Below, in pieces: positions 34,268 to 40,644 of a DNA stretch of 49,309 bases; position 1 is the stretch's first letter, and every line of letters starts with the position of its first letter. The translations under genes were made by a program, and so were the position numbers. The stretch lies in assembly GCF_014174375.1 (NCBI RefSeq), contig NZ_JABEQE010000023.1:1-49309 (forward strand). Direction: 5' to 3'. A model generated the notes under the pieces. That model had not been told where the DNA came from, searched no databases, and saw only the letters and a list, made by a program, of their open reading frames with translations. This stretch comes from Gluconacetobacter asukensis. Its GTDB lineage: Bacteria; Pseudomonadota; Alphaproteobacteria; Acetobacterales; Acetobacteraceae.

Positions 34268-35611
34268 CTAGAGGCCGAATGGCCATGTTTCGGGGACGCC
34301 CTGCGGGTGTGCGTGGCCCAGAGGCGTGACGGCCCTTGTCTGTTCGAACCAGACCCAGGCGTCGAACTGTTCGGCGAGGGAGGCTTCGAAATAATGGCTG
34401 GAGAGTTCGCTTTCCGGACGATAGATCACCCCGATCGCCCGTTCACGCAGAGGCGCGCGCAGATGTCCGCGCAATGTCGAATGCCCGTGTCGCCAATCCG
34501 TCAGCGTCCGGGGCAATCCGGCGCGCACGAACGCATGTTCGTAACTATCCGGCCGGGCCGGGCGTACGGTCTTGATTTCCAGGTCGCCGTCCCAGTCGCT
34601 GGCAGCCGCTACGGTGCCGCGATCGGTGCTGAAGCCGACCAGAATGGCTTCGTCACCATGCGCCATGCGGCAGAGCTCGCCGATATTGAATTGCCCTTCC
34701 CATCCCATCGTGGTCGCGGCGGCGTTGCCCACATGCGAATTATGGGCCCATACCACCGCCTTGGCCGCATCGCCCCGATGGGCGAGCAGGGCCTGAAGCG
34801 TTCCGAACATATGCCGGTCGCGCAGGTTCCAGCTTTCGTTCGCGCCTCGGTACATGATCCGGTAATATTGCTCCGCCGCCCGCACGATCCGGGCGTTCTG
34901 CGCCGCATCGAACCAGGCTTCTCCATCATGCTGAAGGTAGCGGAGGCGGTTGCGCAGCAGATCGCGCAACTGCGCGACCACGGCGTCTTCGGAGGCGCTG
35001 TGCGTCTGTCGGCCGGCCGCCCTGCCGTAAAGGGCCGGATTATGCTGCCATTGCACGAGACGGGCATAGCGCTGCCGCGCCGACGCGGCCGCCTCGGGGT
35101 CGACCTTGTCGAGATAGGCCAGGACGGCATGAATGGATTCATCCAGGCTGTAGATATCGAGGCCATGGAACGAGACCCGTCTTTCGCCAGGCAGATGCTC
35201 GTTATGATGATGAAGCCAGCGGACGAAGGTTGCGACCTCCTCGTTGCGCCACATCCATGTTGGAAAGCGTGTAAAGGACGGGTTTCGCCAGGGCCGGGGC
35301 GCCTGATGGCGCACATAATCGTCGATCCGGCTGCCGTCCGGCCAGTCGGCCTCGACCGCGACGATGGTAAAGCCGTGATGTTCGATCAGCCTGCGGGTGA
35401 TGGCGGCTCGCGCGCGATAGAATTCCGACGTGCCATGGGTGGCTTCGCCCAGCAACACGACCCGGGCATCGGCGAAGCGATCGAAAAACGCGCCGAATGG
35501 TTCAGGCTCCTCCAGCGAGGGCAGGGGTTCCGATTGCTCACGCAGGGCCGTGACGAGCGCGTCGGGGATCTTGTGACTGCCCGTGGCATGAAAGGGCGGT
35601 TCGACGATCAT
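34268..35611 (-). CDS. Erythromycin-esterase-like (EreA/ChaN-like) protein
   Basis: About 447 residues of the erythromycin-esterase superfamily. Characteristic motifs are VVLLGEATHGTSEFYRARA, FTIVAVEADWPDG, SFHGLDIYSL, AVVWAHNSHVGNAAAT and the C-terminal FDAWVWFEQTRAVTPL. Family members of this long type are not shown to cleave macrolides; a general hydrolase or stress role is likely. Starts at 35668, 35647, 35626 or 35611 are all in frame; 35611 (MIVEPPFHATG) has GGGGA about 8 bases upstream and is chosen, with low certainty. It is the first gene of a likely EreA-phosphoribosyltransferase-hsp20 transcript. Confidence 0.85.
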   Translation of the reverse strand: MIVEPPFHATGSHKIPDALVTALREQSEPLPSLEEPEPFGAFFDRFADARVVLLGEATHGTSEFYRARAAITRRLIEHHGFTIVAVEADWPDGSRIDDYVRHQAPRPWRNPSFTRFPTWMWRNEEVATFVRWLHHHNEHLPGERRVSFHGLDIYSLDESIHAVLAYLDKVDPEAAASARQRYARLVQWQHNPALYGRAAGRQTHSASEDAVVAQLRDLLRNRLRYLQHDGEAWFDAAQNARIVRAAEQYYRIMYRGANESWNLRDRHMFGTLQALLAHRGDAAKAVVWAHNSHVGNAAATTMGWEGQFNIGELCRMAHGDEAILVGFSTDRGTVAAASDWDGDLEIKTVRPARPDSYEHAFVRAGLPRTLTDWRHGHSTLRGHLRAPLRERAIGVIYRPESELSSHYFEASLAEQFDAWVWFEQTRAVTPLGHAHPQGVPETWPFGL

Positions 35612-35745
35612 GGATGTCGTCCCCATTGAGGTCCGCGCGCCCGGCATGTGCCAAATCGCGCGACGCAATTGGAAATGGGACGCGCCGCGTCATCCTGCAG
35701 GAGGGACGTTTTTCACGAAATGGGGAGGTTGGCCGTCGGGCATGA

Positions 35746-38172
35746 TCATCTGTCCCGCAATGCCCGGGCTGGAGGCTGGCGGGCCACTTGGAGGGTCTGG
35801 GCAATGACTGTCGCATATCCGATCAGGATCGCGCTCAATGTCGCCTCGATGAATGGCCAGGGAGTCAGGGCGATGCGCTGGTCGAAGCCGTTCAGCCACG
35901 TTCGCATCAATGCCCAGGCGACCGGCCAGGCGATCAGGTTCGCCAGCAGCACCGGGCGAAGGAAATGTTCGACCAGCAAGGCCAGCACATTCCCAGTGCG
36001 CGCGCCGAGCACCTTGCGGATTCCGATCTCGTGCCGCCGGCGCGAGACCGTGAAGAGCGAAAGTCCATAGAGGCCGAGGGCGGCGATGCCGACCGAGATG
36101 CCGGCGCCCATACCGAAGAGGAGTCCATGCTCCCGGTCGCTCCGGCTGTCCTGCGCCAGGATGTCCGAGACCGTCTCGGCCGCGAATGGTACGTCGGGCG
36201 CGGTTGCGATCCATGCGGCCTGGAGACGCGCGATCATGTCCGGGCTGGAGACGCCGGAGAAGCGCACATGCATGGCGACCGCCGTTCTGGCCTGATCGTC
36301 GGGGCGCAGCCCATAGAACAGAAGGGGACGGATACGTTCATGCGGGCCGTTGAGCCGCAGATCGTCGACCACGCCGATCACGCGTAAAGTCGGTGCCGCA
36401 TCTTCTTCGCGTACCAGACGGCCGATTGCCGCCTGTGGGCTCCCGATCCCCAGCCGATCTACCGCCGCACGGCTGAGCACGACGCTGCGGATGGACGGCA
36501 AGAGGCGATGCGTCCCGCGAAGATCTTCTCCCCGTTGCGGATCGAACCATCGTCCGGCCAGCAATTTCAGCCCGTAGAGATCGGCGTAGCCGGGTGTCGC
36601 GAAGCCCCAATTGAGCGATGCGTGGTTCTGCGGTGTTGTGTCGAGGCTGAACGCATCGCCGTCGGTCACGAAATGCGGGTAGATGTCGGAACGCTCCACG
36701 CCCGTGACACCGGGGACTGTGCCGAGGGCGTGACGCAAGGCGCCCTGACGATCGACCAGGCTGTCATCGGCGGCCGACGTGACGACGATCAGGCCGCTGG
36801 TCGTGATGCCACGCGCCATCATACGCACGAAATACGCCTGGTCGGTCATGACAAGCGTGCAGATGGCGAGCCCGATCGCGAAACCGAATTGCAGGGTTAC
36901 GAGGAGTGCGCGCAGTCTGGCACCTATGCGTCCCCCGGCGGGCATGTGGCTCGCCGCGAGGACGGGGGCCGGTGCATAGGCGGAGAGGACCATGGCCGGG
37001 TAGAATCCGGCCCCAATGCCGACCACCAGCACGATGGCACCCAGCATGATCCCGCAGAAGACGGGATCGAGCGTGAGCTGCCAGCCGCCAAGTGTCCCGA
37101 TCAGGTGGATCGCCATCTCGCACAGGGCCAGCCCGCAGAAGGCGGCGACCGCCGTCAGGACCATCGCCTCCGCCATGAAGCGCCAGACCAGCGAGGCTCG
37201 GGTCGCCCCCAGGACCTTGCGGACCGCCACTTCGCGTGCCCGCAGGGACGCGCAGGCGGTCGCGAGGTTGATATGGTTGATGCCGGCCGTGAACAGGGCG
37301 GCGAGACCGACGAGGCCGAGGATCGTGATCAGGGTGCGGCTGATCGTACCCGCGCCGATCTCGGCATTGCGGAAATGCATCTCGCGGAAGGGGACCGGTG
37401 TCAGCCCGCCATCGCCCATATCGTCGCGAATGGTCTGAGGCGTGTTCGCGCCCGGATGGCGCGCCATATAATGGCGCAGGCCCGCGCGGATCGACGGCAG
37501 GGCCCGCGCGTCCGGTATCCGGACAAAGAGCGGCCCCCAGGTCGAGCCCCAATGGGTGACGGCTTCCCAGCCCGCGGCCTCGGACGGAATCCGCGCGACA
37601 ATTCCGAAATGATACGTCGCGTTCGGGGGCGGATCGGCATAGACGAGCGCGACGACAAGGGGCCTGGCATCCTGGGCGATGCGCATCGTGCGGCCGACCG
37701 CATGGATGGTTCCGAAATATTTGAGGGCGATACTGGCGGGAATGGCAATGTCGGCGGGTTCGGCCAATGCCGAACGCGGATCACCGTCGAGTGCGCGCAG
37801 CCTGAAGAAGGAAAAGAAGGCGGGATCGGCGAAACTTGTATCCTCCTGTTCGACACGCGCGCCGACATGCACCGGTTGCGACTGGGTCACCAGTCTCAGG
37901 ACATCGGCGATGGCCGGAAAATCCTGATGCAGGAAGGGGGCTGCGACAAAGCTGGCACCGGGGATTTCGTCGGGCGCGCGACCGGGCAGCGTCCAGATCT
38001 GGTCGAGGCGATAGAGGCTACCGGTCTCGGGCAGGTCGGCATCATATCCCGTCTCGTAGCGCACGATCAGCGCCATCGTCAGGAAGACCGCGATGCCGAG
38101 CGAGAGGCCGACAAGATTGATCGCCGTATAGAGTGGATGCCGAGTCAGGCCGCGCAGGAGAGAATGGATCAT
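35746..38172 (-). CDS. Large FtsX/MacB-type ABC transporter permease, no ATPase partner nearby
   Basis: An 808-residue protein with two MacB-periplasmic/FtsX modules in tandem. TM1 is near residues 18-38 (INLVGLSLGIAVFLTMALIV), a periplasmic domain follows (40-265), then three TM helices (about 275-400), another TM near 420, a second periplasmic domain and three TM helices at 675-800 (GISVGIAALGLYGLSLF). VRKVLGATRASL and IRKVLGARTGNVL are the repeated FtsX coupling-helix motifs. Relatives pair with a MacB-like ATPase to export lipoproteins or peptides. Here no ATPase gene is adjacent. It lies upstream of the EreA-like gene on the same strand. Confidence 0.88.
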   Translation of the reverse strand: MIHSLLRGLTRHPLYTAINLVGLSLGIAVFLTMALIVRYETGYDADLPETGSLYRLDQIWTLPGRAPDEIPGASFVAAPFLHQDFPAIADVLRLVTQSQPVHVGARVEQEDTSFADPAFFSFFRLRALDGDPRSALAEPADIAIPASIALKYFGTIHAVGRTMRIAQDARPLVVALVYADPPPNATYHFGIVARIPSEAAGWEAVTHWGSTWGPLFVRIPDARALPSIRAGLRHYMARHPGANTPQTIRDDMGDGGLTPVPFREMHFRNAEIGAGTISRTLITILGLVGLAALFTAGINHINLATACASLRAREVAVRKVLGATRASLVWRFMAEAMVLTAVAAFCGLALCEMAIHLIGTLGGWQLTLDPVFCGIMLGAIVLVVGIGAGFYPAMVLSAYAPAPVLAASHMPAGGRIGARLRALLVTLQFGFAIGLAICTLVMTDQAYFVRMMARGITTSGLIVVTSAADDSLVDRQGALRHALGTVPGVTGVERSDIYPHFVTDGDAFSLDTTPQNHASLNWGFATPGYADLYGLKLLAGRWFDPQRGEDLRGTHRLLPSIRSVVLSRAAVDRLGIGSPQAAIGRLVREEDAAPTLRVIGVVDDLRLNGPHERIRPLLFYGLRPDDQARTAVAMHVRFSGVSSPDMIARLQAAWIATAPDVPFAAETVSDILAQDSRSDREHGLLFGMGAGISVGIAALGLYGLSLFTVSRRRHEIGIRKVLGARTGNVLALLVEHFLRPVLLANLIAWPVAWALMRTWLNGFDQRIALTPWPFIEATLSAILIGYATVIAQTLQVARQPPARALRDR

Positions 38173-38348
38173 GCCGTCTCTTCATTGTCAGATCGTCCGG
38201 AATGACAGTCTGACATGAAACGGAACATCGTGCATTTATTTGAAATGAAAAGGGTTTTCAGGAAGGCTCAGTGTGGGGTGTCCGTATCCGGACAGTGGCG
38301 AGCCCCGATACGTTCCTGTCCCGTTGCCTGTCCGGATGGGACAGGGGC
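38173..38348. other. Intergenic region upstream of the FtsX-type gene
   Basis: Relatively A/T-rich (TTTATTTGAAATGAAAAGGG near 38230-38255), probably holding the promoter of the minus-strand permease gene. It contains a small dyad TGTCCG-TATC-CGGACA (38279-38294) and an inverted repeat CCTGTCCC...GGGACAGG (38315-38345) that sits where a terminator would follow the glcB-like remnant. No gene was seen. Confidence 0.4.
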
Positions 38349-38440
38349 TTCAGGCGGTCGTTCGTTCCAGCACGGGTGTGCCCCTGATCCTGTGCCGCCT
38401 GCGTCCTGACCCATCCACGCAGTCTCCATCGGCTGGCTGA
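38349..38440 (-). pseudogene. Decayed remnant of the glcB 3' end
   Basis: On the minus strand the end of this stretch reads GTG CTG GAA CGA ACG ACC GCC TGA (VLERTTA stop), against GCG CTG GAA CAG ACG GGC GCC TGA (ALEQTGA stop) at the end of the intact glcB. Upstream, CAGGCGGCACAGGATCAGGG aligns with CAGGCGGCGGAAAGCCAGGG of glcB, with one extra G that breaks the frame; weaker similarity (RWRLRGWVRTQAAQ versus HRWRRVAKAQAAE in the other frame) continues to about 38440. It is in the same orientation as glcB, 2.3 kb away. It is too short to be functional. Confidence 0.6.
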
Positions 38441-38523
38441 CCGAATGTTCCTACGGATTTGTTTCTGCGTTGGAATGCCCGATGGGGTGGTTGCATATTG
38501 CGGCTTGCCAATGGCAACCCCAA

Positions 38524-38553
38524 GCTTCCGCCTCTCCGTGGAGAGGCGGAAGC
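38524..38553 (-). terminator. Perfect hairpin after the proline-rich lipoprotein gene
   Basis: GCTTCCGCCTCTCC and GGAGAGGCGGAAGC form a perfect 14-bp dyad around GT, 32 bp beyond the minus-strand stop. There is no T-run on either strand. It may terminate or stabilise the lipoprotein mRNA; it may also mark a cassette edge. Confidence 0.55.
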
Positions 38554-38585
38554 CCAGACAAGCCAGATCGTTGAAAATGACAGCC

Positions 38586-38783
38586 TTAGCCGCGTGCTGG
38601 CGGAACGGGCGGCGGCGGCGGGGGAGGTGGCGGCGGCGGCGGAGGAGCTTCGACCGGCGCGGGCGGCGGCGGGGGCTTGTCTTCAGCACACGCCGCCAGA
38701 AGCACCACAGGCAGCGCTGCGGCAACCATAGCGACCGCACGCAGACGCTTATGACGGGACAATGTTTCGGAAACCGCGAACAT
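38586..38783 (-). CDS. Small proline-rich lipoprotein
   Basis: A 65-residue predicted lipoprotein. The basic N-terminus (RHKRLRAVAM) and hydrophobic core lead to lipobox LLAAC (Cys32). The mature part is only about 34 residues: AEDK then PPPPPAPVEAPPPP and a further run of 13 prolines in total with PARG at the end. GGAGG sits 7-8 bases upstream of ATG 38783; the longer frame from 38843 has no signal-like start. A rigid polyproline arm on a lipid anchor could span part of the periplasm. It is divergent from the L,D-transpeptidase lipoprotein gene, which suggests a related envelope job. The CGG/CCG tract could slip in replication. Confidence 0.7.
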   Translation of the reverse strand: MFAVSETLSRHKRLRAVAMVAAALPVVLLAACAEDKPPPPPAPVEAPPPPPPPPPPPPPVPPARG

Positions 38784-38939
38784 CAGGCACCCTCCAATTG
38801 GAATTTCAGAAGATAACGGGTAATTAGCAACACCTCTTGACAAAAAGTCAAACTACTATTTGCGTGATCCGCGACGATCTTGGAGTCATGTTTCGTGCGG
38901 GTACCATGGTGTACGGTCAGGTCAGGTCGGCAGAAGTCA

Positions 38940-40358
38940 ATGACCGTCGTTCGGTCGCAGATCTCCACCCGCGGCACGGTCGCGCGCAGCCTGCTCGGCC
39001 TCGCCGTGACATGCGTGCTTGCGGCGTGTGGCACGAATCCGGAACATGCCAATACCGAACTCGGCAATCTGATCGATGGCGCGCCGCAACTGACTGTCGC
39101 CGGAGAACCGGTGAATGTCGTGTTGCTGCGGCGTTTCTACGCGCGCCATGATTTCGAGCCCGTATGGACAGCTCGGCAGGCAGAGGCAAATTCACTCCTG
39201 AAGGCCGTGTTGCGTGCCGGAGAGAACGGTCTCGACCCTGAATTGTTCCATGCCGTTCTGCTGCGGCAGGGCACAAATTTATCGCCGCTTGATCGCGAAT
39301 TGTTACTGTCCGATGCTTTTCTGTCATATGGCGACGCCCTGGCCCGAGGGGCCGTGCCCGTAGAACGCCGGAAAGATGATGAGGCGCTGACGCCCGAACC
39401 GGTTGACGTGGCCGCCAAGCTGGATGCCGCGATCGACAGCCCCGATCCGGCGGCGGTCATTGATGCGCTGGCGCCATCGACACCGGCCTATCGGGCGTTG
39501 CGTCAGGCATTGCGCACATGCCGCCGATCCCCCGCGGGCAGCGACAGCGGTGAGGCGGGGTGTTTGCGCAAGATCGCGGTGAATCTCGAACGTCAACGCT
39601 GGCTGCCGCGATCACTGCCGCCAGATCGTGTGCTGGTCAATGTGGCCGAGGAAAGACTGGTCCTTTATCGGGCCGATCGGCCGGTGTTTTCCACGCGGGT
39701 CATTGTCGGCCAGGATGTGGAGCGTAACCAGAGTCCTGAATTTCATGCCCTGATCGACGCAAGCCTGTATAATCCGCCATGGGTTGTTCCGAGCGATATC
39801 GTGGAGCGGGAGATTCTGCCGAAGATCCGCCGCGACCCTGATTATCTGGCGCGGAACAAGATGGTCATGCTTGCCAATGGCGAAATAGAGCAGCGACCGG
39901 GACCCGATGCGGGGCTCGGACTGATCATGTTCGACATGCCAAATCGGTTCGATGTCTATCTGCACGATACGCCGGATCAAGATCTCTTCAAGCGCGATAA
40001 CCGTCGCATCAGCCATGGATGCATCCGGGTACAGAACCCCCGCGACTTCGCCGCTCTGCTGATGCGGCAGCCGCTCGACGTGATCAATCAGGGGATCGCG
40101 AAGGGCACGACCACGCGCAATACGCTACCCGTGCCCGTGCCCGTATTCGTGGTCTATCTGACCGCGCTTCCGGATGCTGACGGGGTCTTGCAATTCCATC
40201 CGGATTTCTACAATCGCGATGCTGAAATCTGGCAACAGCTGAAGAGACTGCCAGACAGGCAACATCCTGAGGCACAGGCGGATAATCGCCAGGCGTCTTC
40301 AGCGGGGCTTCTGGCGGCCCTGGAGGGGCCGGGATCGCAGGGAGGTAGGTCTTTTTGA
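38940..40358 (+). CDS. L,D-transpeptidase (YcbB/LdtD-like), predicted lipoprotein
   Basis: A 472-residue YkuD-domain enzyme that cross-links peptidoglycan (3-3 bonds) or anchors proteins. An N-terminal lipobox LAAC (Cys30) follows a signal peptide. Residues 45-200 form the scaffold region typical of long YcbB-type enzymes (VLLRRFYARHDFEPVW ... LLKAVLRAGENGLDPELF). The YkuD domain spans about 230-400 (VLVNVAEERLVLYRADRPVFSTRVIVG) with His359 and catalytic Cys361 in SHGCIRVQNPRDFA. ATG 38940 is chosen for the signal peptide; an upstream TTG frame exists from 38880. The gene is visibly more A/T-rich in wobble positions than glcB or fusA, suggesting a different history. Confidence 0.9.
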   Translation: MTVVRSQISTRGTVARSLLGLAVTCVLAACGTNPEHANTELGNLIDGAPQLTVAGEPVNVVLLRRFYARHDFEPVWTARQAEANSLLKAVLRAGENGLDPELFHAVLLRQGTNLSPLDRELLLSDAFLSYGDALARGAVPVERRKDDEALTPEPVDVAAKLDAAIDSPDPAAVIDALAPSTPAYRALRQALRTCRRSPAGSDSGEAGCLRKIAVNLERQRWLPRSLPPDRVLVNVAEERLVLYRADRPVFSTRVIVGQDVERNQSPEFHALIDASLYNPPWVVPSDIVEREILPKIRRDPDYLARNKMVMLANGEIEQRPGPDAGLGLIMFDMPNRFDVYLHDTPDQDLFKRDNRRISHGCIRVQNPRDFAALLMRQPLDVINQGIAKGTTTRNTLPVPVPVFVVYLTALPDADGVLQFHPDFYNRDAEIWQQLKRLPDRQHPEAQADNRQASSAGLLAALEGPGSQGGRSF

Positions 40359-40374
40359 AAAAAAAAGACCGGAT
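40352..40374 (+). terminator. Possible terminator overlapping the L,D-transpeptidase stop
   Basis: GGTCTTTTT and AAAAAGACC form a stem with loop GAAAA-type; the TGA stop is inside it. A-rich 3' arm rather than a T-run makes it unusual. Confidence 0.35.
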
Positions 40375-40480
40375 ATTCAGGGGCTTCGAGGTCCGTGAGC
40401 GGGCTTGCCTGTCATGCCGGATGGCCTGAGATCGACGGCTAACCATCGCGCGGCCCTGATCCCCGATCGTGTGACAACAT

Positions 40481-40519
40481 TTGGCATTCCATCGGCCGGA
40501 ACGGCCGATGGAATGCCAA
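40481..40519. repeat. Perfect 18-bp inverted repeat (3-base loop)
   Basis: TTGGCATTCCATCGGCCG (40481-40498), loop GAA, and its exact complement (40502-40519). There is no T-run on either side. It lies in the 286-bp gap between the convergent L,D-transpeptidase gene and glcB; the rest of the gap shows nothing else apart from the glcB terminator. Such a long perfect dyad is rare in an ageing intergenic region. Confidence 0.85.
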
Positions 40520-40597
40520 CGGAGGGGTAATCCACGCCTCGGTCTTTCGGTGCGTCGGTGTGGATAGCCATGGTTTGCGCGGCCCAATCCAATGGCC

Positions 40598-40630
40598 TGC
40601 CCCGTCCCGATGAGAGATCCGGACGGGGCA
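40598..40630 (-). terminator. glcB terminator
   Basis: TGCCCCGTCC and GGACGGGGCA, a perfect 10-bp stem with a 13-base loop, 15 bp beyond the glcB stop on the minus strand. No T-run. Confidence 0.6.
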
Positions 40631-40644
40631 GAGGTAAGGATTGT

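Noticed and set aside
34268-35611. Antibiotic (macrolide) resistance gene
   Set aside because: Only the superfamily resembles erythromycin esterase. The context is stress proteins, not a resistance island, so no resistance claim is made.
36508-38205. Plus-strand open frame of 565 codons opposite the FtsX-type permease
   Set aside because: The minus-strand protein has clear TM and FtsX motifs; the plus-strand translation is low-complexity, charged and without family resemblance.
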